Assembly (NCBI GenBank): GCA_028691905.1
Contig: JAQUYJ010000061.1
Coordinates: 1-5,812, forward strand
Length of the DNA stretch: 5,812 bases
Direction of reading: 5' to 3'
Source of the DNA: Bacilli bacterium
Lineage (GTDB): Bacteria > Bacillota_I > Bacilli_A > ML615J-28 > CAG-698
Of this stretch, positions 1 through 5,812 are shown in pieces (within the stretch, counting starts at the first letter, position 1; each line of letters starts with the position of its first letter). The position numbers and the translations under genes are program-made. The notes beneath the pieces were generated by a model. That model saw only the letters and a list, made by a program, of their open reading frames with translations, did no database searches and had not been told where the DNA came from.

Positions 1-3
1 CTT

Positions 4-2856
4 TTATGTTTTAAATCCTTTTCTTTTTTGGGTTCCCCACTGTCCTGTTTCCTTTAATGCAGAAAATGTACTATAAACACGGTGTAAACTGATCAGCTGA
101 CGATACCCGAAATTTTCCAATATGGCATATCCCAGTAACAGCCATGTTTCTTTCCTGCTCATCATTAATAATTCTTTTTCTGACATAAATAACGACGAAA
201 GGGAAATAACAACTCCAAAAGCAATGGATACAACAAAAATAGCCAATAACAGGGTAGGGTATAATAATCCGAGAGCAGCAGCAAGAAGAACCATGAAATA
301 ACCGATTGCCTCCAAAAACGGTCCCACAAACTCAAAAATAAAGAAATAACCATATCCTATACTGCCAATTTGTTTATAGGTTGGGCGAAATGCTATGTCG
401 CGATGAAAAGACAGAATATCAATCAAACCTCTTTGCCACCGATTTCTTTGTTTTAGTAGTGTCGTCCAATCACTTGGTAATTCTGTATAGCAATAGGCAT
501 TGGATACATAGGAAACCCGATAGGGTGCTTTCTTTTCGAGAGCCAGTCTTGTCAGGCGAACGACCAGTTCCATATCCTCACCCACTGTATCTTTTTTATA
601 TACACCACTGCTTGTCAGGTAACCACCCGCTTCAATCAATGCTTCTTTTTGAAACAGTCCAAATGCACCGGATATAATCATCAGGCTTTTTGCTTCACTC
701 CACCCAATCCTACCGCTTGTGAAAGCACGCAGATATTCAATTGTTTGAAGTCGGCATACCAATTCCTGAGGAATTGCCCTTTTTTGGACTTGCCCCCGAT
801 CAAACACAAACCCATTTGCAGGATAAATATTCCCTCCCATCGCAATGGTTGGTTTCGTATCTTCAAACATACTGGAAGCAAGCCGCAATAAAGCATTGCT
901 CTCCAATATGCTGTCCGCATCAATCCCACAGACATAGGGGAGTTTGCTTACGTTGATACCAACATTTAAAGCATCCGCTTTTCCCCCATTCTGTTTATCT
1001 ACTACGACTAAATTGGGAATATCTTTTGTTGTATAAATCCCTCTGATTTTCTTGGTTTCCAGAAATGATTGATGGCTGGAATGCTTTCTTTCCAATTGAA
1101 AATGATCAATCAACTTTTTTAATGTCTCATCTTTCGAACCATCATTGACAACTATTACTTCATAGGTAGGATATTTTAGATTCAAAAGACTCGTAACACT
1201 TTCAATTATACTGATTTCTTCATTGTAGGCGGGAGCAATAATGGATATTCCCGGCAGTAATTGATTGGTAAATAAAAAGCTGTATTTCATTGTTCTGGAT
1301 AAACTCATTTGTTTTCTTGAACCAGCCAGAGCTAAAATAAACAAGATGATATAAATCAGATTAATAACAAAAAAATAGAAAATTAAATAAATATTCACAT
1401 CTAAAATATAGTTTAAAATAATAGTTGGAAAATTCATTTTCAATAATTTGATGTTTTCTATACCGATATAAATAAGAGGGAATAACAAAAGAGCAAAAGC
1501 AATCCATTTAATCATCCAGGATATTTTTTTCTTTTCAGGAGGAGCTTTCTCCCGTGATTGAGCCGGATAAGCATAACTTTGCAAACCAAGCATCTGCAGG
1601 AGATGCGGTTTTAAATAAACTCGGAATTCCTCAAGCGAATCCTGGTTAATGCTTAACTCTGCCTGAATTTTACTCAATAGAAATTGCTCAATTTCTTTAT
1701 CTTCATTTGTATTCAGAAAGTCAATTAACGGTTCAATCAATTTAAGCTCAAACAGCAGGTTTAAAATTTTATTTAATATTTCTTTATTGTTCGTGATTGC
1801 TTTCAAGACGATATAATCAATACGTTCAGCACAGACAACAGCCATTTTTTGTTGTTGATAGGGATTTAAATCCGAAAAAATCCGAATAATATGATCCAGT
1901 AAAATCCGTTCCCGAAGGACGATTTTGGATATCGTTTTTACGATTACCTCATCTTGTTCCGATCCATCCATTCTTTCGATCAAAAAATTAATTGTCTGAA
2001 TGGTCGGTTGATAGGCAAGGGAACTGATTCCAAATTCACGGACTGTACTGTCGGGATGATTGATATACTGATGATGATTCAAAATGTTAGGTTGCTGTTC
2101 CAGGATGTTTTTTAAAATCCGCTCTTTTATCAATATATTTTTTTCTTTATCAAATGGATTTGCCGCAATAATCCAGTCCAGTTTATGAAGTTGATACGCA
2201 ATCAACTGATTATCCTGATGAAAAGAACATATCCTCACCAAAGGATAGACAAAATGAAATGTTGCTTCTTCTCTATACTGTTGAACTAAATCGTTTATCC
2301 GCGGACAATAATTTCCCAACAGCACAGCCAATCGCTCCTGATAAAGCAAAGTGGAACCGAGAAGTGAATCCATTATTGTTTTCAATTGGTCGGTTGAAAT
2401 ATTGTTTCGCATTGCGAATAGGATACTCAAACGAACAGATTCATCTTTTTCCCGGGCAAACTGCTTCATTAATACAGGGGTTCCCGCATCACTGGGCAGC
2501 AAGCCAATAAACTGGGCAGCAACTCTTCTTTTCAATTTGTTTTTACTTTTTATCTTTTTTATCTGTTTTAAGAAATACCCCATCTGCAACAGGTCATTGG
2601 TAATCTGTTCCCTGGTTTTTTCATCTATTTGAATTTGTTCATTTACATCAAGCAAGGCATCCAGAAAAAAACGATTGGATACAGGAGAAGTAATTTCTTC
2701 CTGATCAAAATATTTTTTAAACAAATAGGCTCTTGCTGCCTGCACTTTTTGGTTTTTGTTCTCATGGCGTCTTTTCTGAGACAAAATCAATATAATAAAT
2801 AAGGAACTGAGAAGAAAAAAGAAAACAAACAGTCCAATTAAGATTTCATCAATCAT
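4..2856 (-). CDS. HEAT-repeat/GT2 fusion: membrane-bound processive glycosyltransferase, poly-GlcNAc/cellulose-synthase-like
   Basis: A 950-aa inner-membrane protein predicted to polymerise a sugar nucleotide into an exopolysaccharide and export it; the sugar cannot be read from sequence. Residues 5-26 form a membrane helix followed by K-R-R, which places the next region in the cytoplasm. Residues ~40-430 are helical, with HEAT-like repeats clearest at ~105-150 and ~265-315. Membrane helices follow at ~447-466 and ~486-511, then a cytoplasmic GT2 domain (~530-815) with every processive-synthase motif: Asp572 in VVNDGS, GGKADALN at 624-631, D646-A-D648, GED ending at Asp761, and QRNRW at 803-807. 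Hydrophobic segments at ~832-860 and ~864-889, perhaps also ~903-918, form the C-terminal pore region. PgaC/IcaA-type synthases are about 410-440 aa, so the N-terminal ~440 residues are extra. The ATG overlaps the upstream stop (ATGA), implying translational coupling. Only three bases follow the TAA, so no terminator is visible and the operon may continue. GT2 call is firm; substrate unknown. Confidence 0.93.
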   Translation of the reverse strand: MIDEILIGLFVFFFLLSSLFIILILSQKRRHENKNQKVQAARAYLFKKYFDQEEITSPVSNRFFLDALLDVNEQIQIDEKTREQITNDLLQMGYFLKQIKKIKSKNKLKRRVAAQFIGLLPSDAGTPVLMKQFAREKDESVRLSILFAMRNNISTDQLKTIMDSLLGSTLLYQERLAVLLGNYCPRINDLVQQYREEATFHFVYPLVRICSFHQDNQLIAYQLHKLDWIIAANPFDKEKNILIKERILKNILEQQPNILNHHQYINHPDSTVREFGISSLAYQPTIQTINFLIERMDGSEQDEVIVKTISKIVLRERILLDHIIRIFSDLNPYQQQKMAVVCAERIDYIVLKAITNNKEILNKILNLLFELKLIEPLIDFLNTNEDKEIEQFLLSKIQAELSINQDSLEEFRVYLKPHLLQMLGLQSYAYPAQSREKAPPEKKKISWMIKWIAFALLLFPLIYIGIENIKLLKMNFPTIILNYILDVNIYLIFYFFVINLIYIILFILALAGSRKQMSLSRTMKYSFLFTNQLLPGISIIAPAYNEEISIIESVTSLLNLKYPTYEVIVVNDGSKDETLKKLIDHFQLERKHSSHQSFLETKKIRGIYTTKDIPNLVVVDKQNGGKADALNVGINVSKLPYVCGIDADSILESNALLRLASSMFEDTKPTIAMGGNIYPANGFVFDRGQVQKRAIPQELVCRLQTIEYLRAFTSGRIGWSEAKSLMIISGAFGLFQKEALIEAGGYLTSSGVYKKDTVGEDMELVVRLTRLALEKKAPYRVSYVSNAYCYTELPSDWTTLLKQRNRWQRGLIDILSFHRDIAFRPTYKQIGSIGYGYFFIFEFVGPFLEAIGYFMVLLAAALGLLYPTLLLAIFVVSIAFGVVISLSSLFMSEKELLMMSRKETWLLLGYAILENFGYRQLISLHRVYSTFSALKETGQWGTQKRKGFKT
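2491..2522. repeat. 12-bp direct repeat inside the HEAT-like region of the GT2 gene
   Basis: ACTGGGCAGCAA occurs at 2491-2502 and again at 2511-2522, with a 20-bp period. As the period is not a multiple of three, the copies are read in different frames (AAQF and LLPS in the protein). It may be coincidence or the trace of a small duplication. Confidence 0.6.
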
Positions 2857-4841
2857 AATTTAACTCTTCTGTCCTGGATACGCTTGACATGACCAAGCAG
2901 TTCTTCAGGGACGATTGGCTTTTTTAAGACCAAATCGATATTTAATAGATTGCATCTGGTAATCACATCTAGGTTTTTAAAATGACTGGTAATAATAAAT
3001 GGAATATCTTTGAGTGTAGAAACAGCATTCATTCGCTGTTTTAATTGAAAACCATCCAGTTTACTGAGATTGATTTCAGATATTACGATATCCACATGAT
3101 TATTTTCCAACAGTTCAAATGCCTGATAGACATCAGCAGCAACTATTACCTGATAGTTCATCCGTTTAAATATTGTAACCATTAAATTCTGATAGGTTTC
3201 ATCTTCATCAACCAGCAGAATAAATCCTTCGATAAACTGCTCTTCATCACTGTCTTTATCCAAAAACTGATCTTTACCTTTTTGTTTGGCCCGTTCCAGT
3301 CTGCTTTGTGCCATTTCAATCATTTGATTCACTTGATCGGGAACGGGATATTTACTGTTTAATTCTTCTTTTGAAACGAGACTCATTGATATGGTTATTG
3401 CCTCTACAAAAACAGTTGCATTTTTAATTTCATTACGCAATTTTTTAATGAATTCAAGAATTTGTTTTTTATCTGTTTGGTGTTTATAGATGAATAAACC
3501 CGGTCCGTTTTGTTTAAATAAAATTGTATCTTCCTTTTTAACCTGATTGATCACATAAACCAAATGCCTTAGGGTATCATCACCGACACTGGCTCCATGA
3601 AGCTTATTAATCCGCATAAAATCATCAATTTGCAGAGCAATCAAATATCGGCTCTGATTTTTTTCCAAGGTCATCGGTAAATTGTTCAACAGGTGTTGCA
3701 TCATAAACCGTTGGTTATATAAACCAGTGATTGGACAACGCAATAGTTTATCCGTTGTTTCCGTTATTTTATTCGATAAATCCAAAACTTTTCCTTCCAG
3801 TGAAACCTTATCCTGCTGCAATGTTTGAATAGCGAGTGATTGCTCCACTGTTTTAACTTTGTAAATTTCCGGTTTTGGTACTTTATAGGATTTATAATAA
3901 CGATTGACGATTGGTTCCAAATGGGCAAGCCAAGTTGCTCCTTTTTTTTGATATATGATATCAAAAAAACCGTTCCATAACCACAGTCCATACAAAGAAG
4001 TCTGACTTATTTCCAATTGAGGGTATAATCCAATTTCAATTGCACTGCCGGAAAACACATCCACAATATCATGACGGTGATATGCTGTAGCCAGCCGACG
4101 CAGCATATGATTGCAAATAGCTTCAAAATTATAAGTTGTTTTTTTATTGCTGTTTTGTTGAATCATTTGTTTCGTATTATAAAAATCAAATAAAACAACT
4201 TCCCGTAATACTGTTTCTATTTCATCTTTTACTATCGGATACCCTAAGCGGGGATATACAGTTTCAATCGGAATTTTTATCAGTTTTTTGGAAAAAGAAC
4301 GAATGAAATCAACACTGGGTAGGATTAGCTCGTGGAATGCATTGATTGAAGCAATCAGATTTTTTATGCCTTTTTGCTCATGAGGTGCCTGAGAAAGAAA
4401 GTGATTGGAGAAAAAGGTCTTTTCTTTATGATAAAATGTAGCATAACAATCCGGAAAAGGTAAAAAGGGCATCGTTAAAAAATGAAAAGTTGCATTGTTT
4501 TCCAGGCGTAAAACATAATCCAATTCTTCAATTGTCTTAATTTGAACTTGATAAAGGGACTGCATATAGGGAATGGTTGTTTCATTCACTATCAGTGTAC
4601 CTTGGAATCCCATTGCAATCAACTTTTCCATCGCTGTAATATTCAATATATCATTGGACTGGAGTATGATACAGTCAATTTGGTTTGGATTAACAAAAGC
4701 CTGGAGGGCTTTTATTAAACGCTCAGCATGAAAAAAAGCACCTGGGTCAATTAAAATATTGCAGGCATCTTCTGTAATGAGGTAAGCATACCGCATTACC
4801 TCTTCTTCTAAAAACAGGGGATGAACTCGTGACTGTTCCAT
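2853..4841 (-). CDS. Multidomain signalling protein: MBL/ODP-like, degenerate GGDEF, and receiver domain with Glu at the phospho-site
   Basis: A 662-aa soluble protein without signal peptide or membrane helix. Residues ~15-204 resemble the metallo-beta-lactamase-fold ODP domain of flavodiiron proteins (ILIDPG at 29-34, IDCIIL at 55-60, FPDC at 129-132), but the usual ligand positions hold Ser62, Asp64, Leu66, Asn67, Pro128, His147 and Leu199. Residues ~205-325 are an unassigned, probably helical region; ~330-365 look like a coiled coil. A GGDEF-like domain (~368-526) opens with CPITGLYNQRF; its signature reads GPGLF (446-450), the first metal Asp is Gln404 and the inhibitory-site Arg is Lys435, while Asn412 and Asp421, at guanine-contact positions, remain. 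Residues ~540-657 are a receiver domain: acidic pair Asp545/Glu546, Ser619 and Lys641 are present, but the phospho-acceptor is Glu589. I infer a non-catalytic ligand or protein-interaction regulator rather than a diguanylate cyclase or hydrolase. It is the first gene of the pair and has a good ribosome binding site (GAGG, 5 nt before ATG). Its target is probably the overlapping downstream glycosyltransferase. Confidence 0.9.
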   Translation of the reverse strand: MEQSRVHPLFLEEEVMRYAYLITEDACNILIDPGAFFHAERLIKALQAFVNPNQIDCIILQSNDILNITAMEKLIAMGFQGTLIVNETTIPYMQSLYQVQIKTIEELDYVLRLENNATFHFLTMPFLPFPDCYATFYHKEKTFFSNHFLSQAPHEQKGIKNLIASINAFHELILPSVDFIRSFSKKLIKIPIETVYPRLGYPIVKDEIETVLREVVLFDFYNTKQMIQQNSNKKTTYNFEAICNHMLRRLATAYHRHDIVDVFSGSAIEIGLYPQLEISQTSLYGLWLWNGFFDIIYQKKGATWLAHLEPIVNRYYKSYKVPKPEIYKVKTVEQSLAIQTLQQDKVSLEGKVLDLSNKITETTDKLLRCPITGLYNQRFMMQHLLNNLPMTLEKNQSRYLIALQIDDFMRINKLHGASVGDDTLRHLVYVINQVKKEDTILFKQNGPGLFIYKHQTDKKQILEFIKKLRNEIKNATVFVEAITISMSLVSKEELNSKYPVPDQVNQMIEMAQSRLERAKQKGKDQFLDKDSDEEQFIEGFILLVDEDETYQNLMVTIFKRMNYQVIVAADVYQAFELLENNHVDIVISEINLSKLDGFQLKQRMNAVSTLKDIPFIITSHFKNLDVITRCNLLNIDLVLKKPIVPEELLGHVKRIQDRRVKL
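2864..2870 (-). promoter_or_regulatory. Weak ribosome binding site of the GT2 gene, inside the upstream coding region
   Basis: On the minus strand AGAAGAG lies 7 nt before the ATG at 2856, within the last codons of the signalling gene. The match is only moderate. Together with the ATGA stop/start overlap it suggests that translation is coupled to the upstream gene, which would tie the amounts of the two proteins together. Confidence 0.45.
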
Positions 4842-4846
4842 ACTAT

Positions 4847-4850
4847 CCTC
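4847..4850 (-). promoter_or_regulatory. Ribosome binding site of the 662-aa signalling gene
   Basis: On the minus strand AAAAGAGG ends 5 nt before the ATG at 4841. This supports that ATG as the start. The next in-frame Met, at residue 16 just before the ODP-like core, is a possible alternative. Confidence 0.65.
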
Positions 4851-4863
4851 TTTTCTTATCTTT

Positions 4864-4892
4864 ATTATATCATTTTTTTATATAGTTGAAAA
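4864..4892 (-). promoter_or_regulatory. Candidate sigma-A-type promoter for the signalling/GT2 operon
   Basis: Read on the minus strand, a perfect TATAAT (4869-4864) is preceded at 17 nt by TTTTCA (4892-4887), which matches 4 of 6 bases of TTGACA. Transcription would begin near 4857, giving a very short leader of about 15 nt that contains the GAGG ribosome binding site at 4850-4847. There is no room for a riboswitch or attenuator, so control would be at initiation or after translation. The call rests on consensus matching by eye. Confidence 0.6.
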
Positions 4893-4915
4893 GTTTTTCC
4901 ATACAAAGGAACAAA

Positions 4916-4934
4916 AAAGCATATAAATTGCTTT
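4916..4934. repeat. Inverted repeat AAAGCA-N7-TGCTTT, possible operator
   Basis: Perfect 6-bp arms (4916-4921 and 4929-4934) flank a 7-bp spacer and overlap the candidate -35 element of the plus-strand promoter. The position suits a repressor site. The arms are short and AT-rich, so chance is a real alternative. It is not a terminator: the stem is weak and no coding region ends here. Confidence 0.25.
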
Positions 4935-4956
4935 ATCACTTTTTTATGGGTAAAAT
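4928..4956 (+). promoter_or_regulatory. Candidate promoter for the thioredoxin reductase-like gene
   Basis: TAAAAT (4951-4956, 5 of 6 to TATAAT) is preceded at 17 nt by TTGCTT (4928-4933, TTG conserved, 3 of 6 overall). The start point would be near 4963, leaving a short leader before ATG 4981. The -35 element overlaps an inverted repeat at 4916-4934, so it may be regulated. The region is AT-rich, so chance matches are likely. Confidence 0.4.
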
Positions 4957-4966
4957 AAAGAGTAAT

Positions 4967-4976
4967 AGGTTGGTGA
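4967..4976 (+). promoter_or_regulatory. Ribosome binding site region of the thioredoxin reductase-like gene
   Basis: The sequence AGGTTGGTGA precedes the ATG at 4981. Either AGG (11 nt away) or GGTGA (4 nt away) could pair with 16S rRNA, and neither is ideal. No better start lies nearby, and the frame reaches the FAD-binding core about 25 residues later. Confidence 0.4.
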
Positions 4977-4980
4977 AAAT

Positions 4981-5812
4981 ATGTTTACATTTCATATTGA
5001 AAAAGAACCGGTAAAACCAGTAGTCACGCAAAGCGAATTAATTGATTTGCTTGTGATTGGAGCAGGACCGGCTGGTTTAAATGCTGCTTTGTATGCGAAA
5101 AGAAAAGGATTATCCGTTGTCATCCTGACCAAGGAAATTGGCGGTCAACTCCGAAACACAACTGACGTCGACAATTATTTGGGTTTTAAAGAGGTCCAAG
5201 GAGAAGAACTGGCTCATTCATTTTTAAATCATGTCACTTCACTTGGTGTGCCCATTATGAAGCAAACAGAAGTTCAGACAATCACGAAAGAAAATGACTT
5301 GTTTTTGGTAAAGACAAATGATACTGCTTATCAGGCAAAAACACTTTTAATAACAACGGGCGGAGCCCCACGAAAACTGGCTGTTCCCGGAGAACGTGAA
5401 TTTGCGAATAAAGGTGTATCCTATTGCACCACCTGTGATGCTCCGTTTTTCAAGGATAAACATGTGATTGTTGCCGGTGGAGGAAACAGTGCAGCAGAAG
5501 CAGTTTTGGATTTGGTACCATGGGCAAATAAAATCACAGTAGTACATCGCAGCAATTGGCGGGCTGATCCAATCATTCTTGATAAACTGAATAACATCCC
5601 TAATCTGACCATTTATTTAAATACTCATATAGAGGAAGTTGTCGGTGATAAGCTGATGAAGGGTGTGAACATTATCAATAAACAGACCAATCAGAAAAGC
5701 TTTCTTGCTGCTGATGGTTTATTTATAGAAATCGGGACCATTCCAAACAGTAATCCTGTTGCACATTTAGTAAAGTTAAATGAACAAAAAGAAATAATCG
5801 TTGACAGTAAAC
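4981..5812 (+). CDS. Thioredoxin reductase/AhpF-like FAD-dependent pyridine nucleotide-disulfide oxidoreductase (3' end outside the window)
   Basis: An open frame from ATG 4981 runs off the window after 277 codons with no stop; family members are about 305-330 aa, so most of the protein is present. It is expected to move electrons from NAD(P)H through FAD to a redox-active disulfide and on to a thioredoxin- or glutaredoxin-like partner in the cytoplasm. Visible motifs: FAD-binding GAGPAG (27-32), GGQ (54-56), TGGAPRKL (126-133), the redox pair Cys149-T-T-Cys152 followed by Asp153, the second dinucleotide motif GGGNSAAE (166-173) and IGTIPN (251-256). The C-terminal FAD motif (GD of the ATG-GD type) lies beyond the end. 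The nucleotide-specificity loop reads HRSNWRA (189-195), one residue shorter than the E. coli TrxB HRRDGFRA, so NADPH preference is uncertain. About 20 residues precede the Rossmann core, as in several Firmicute relatives. It is divergent from the signalling/GT2 operon. Family call is firm; distinguishing TrxB from an AhpF-like reductase is not possible here. Confidence 0.92.
   Translation, partial: MFTFHIEKEPVKPVVTQSELIDLLVIGAGPAGLNAALYAKRKGLSVVILTKEIGGQLRNTTDVDNYLGFKEVQGEELAHSFLNHVTSLGVPIMKQTEVQTITKENDLFLVKTNDTAYQAKTLLITTGGAPRKLAVPGEREFANKGVSYCTTCDAPFFKDKHVIVAGGGNSAAEAVLDLVPWANKITVVHRSNWRADPIILDKLNNIPNLTIYLNTHIEEVVGDKLMKGVNIINKQTNQKSFLAADGLFIEIGTIPNSNPVAHLVKLNEQKEIIVDSK

Noticed and set aside
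381..956. Several open frames of 71-98 codons on the plus strand and in another minus frame, opposite the catalytic part of the GT2 gene
   Set aside because: They overlap a frame with complete GT2 motifs, have no convincing ribosome binding site and show no recognisable domain. They are shadows of the real gene.
2259..2632. Two overlapping plus-strand open frames (83 and 93 codons) opposite the HEAT-like region
   Set aside because: Their composition is that of an antisense reading, there is no promoter or ribosome binding site support, and the opposite frame is clearly coding.
2853..4841. Calling the 662-aa protein an active diguanylate cyclase or metallo-hydrolase
   Set aside because: The GGDEF signature and metal Asp are missing, and the metal ligands of the MBL-fold domain are replaced, so a plain enzymatic label would mislead.
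4890..4945. Rho-independent terminator or riboswitch in the intergenic region
   Set aside because: The inverted repeats are short and AT-rich, both flanking genes start rather than end here, and both leaders are too short for a riboswitch.
5347..5612. Two minus-strand open frames opposite the thioredoxin reductase-like gene
   Set aside because: They lie across the CxxC and nucleotide-binding motifs of the real plus-strand gene and have no features of their own.
1..5812. Recoded TGA (Mollicute code), CRISPR array, insertion sequence or tRNA
   Set aside because: Tryptophan is encoded by TGG in the genes and TGA ends the signalling gene. No spaced repeats, transposase or cloverleaf-like sequence was seen.

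Overview
This is an AT-rich, tightly packed bacterial window. The codon use, standard genetic code (TGA acts only as a stop), short spacing and protein families suggest a low-G+C Firmicute (Bacillota) or a relative. The sequence does not fix a genus.

Layout: two minus-strand genes fill positions 4853 to 4 in the order of transcription and overlap by ATGA, so they form an operon. The first gene (4841 to 2853) encodes a 662-aa cytoplasmic signalling-type protein. Its domains are, in order, a metallo-beta-lactamase/ODP-like domain, an unassigned helical segment, a short coiled coil, a GGDEF-like domain and a C-terminal response-regulator receiver domain. The second (2856 to 4) encodes a 950-aa membrane protein: one N-terminal membrane helix, a cytoplasmic HEAT-like helical-repeat domain of about 325 residues, two membrane helices, and a processive family 2 glycosyltransferase (GT2) with all catalytic motifs intact plus C-terminal membrane helices. 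A 139-bp divergent intergenic region (4842-4980) carries promoter candidates for both directions. On the plus strand a thioredoxin-reductase/AhpF-like flavoprotein starts at 4981 and is cut off by the window end after 277 codons.

Main point of interest: by motif reading, all three recognisable domains of the 662-aa protein look inactivated. The ODP-like domain lacks its metal ligands, the GGDEF signature reads G-P-G-L-F and the metal Asp is Gln, and the receiver phospho-acceptor Asp is Glu. The partner glycosyltransferase is intact. This suggests a non-catalytic regulator or scaffold that binds a ligand or partner and controls polysaccharide synthesis by the HEAT-GT2 protein. The idea resembles the degenerate-GGDEF receptors known beside GT2 exopolysaccharide synthases in Firmicutes (YdaK in Bacillus subtilis), but with a different architecture. 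The functional link is inferred from operon structure and domain content, not shown directly. No RNA genes, mobile elements or CRISPR arrays were seen.
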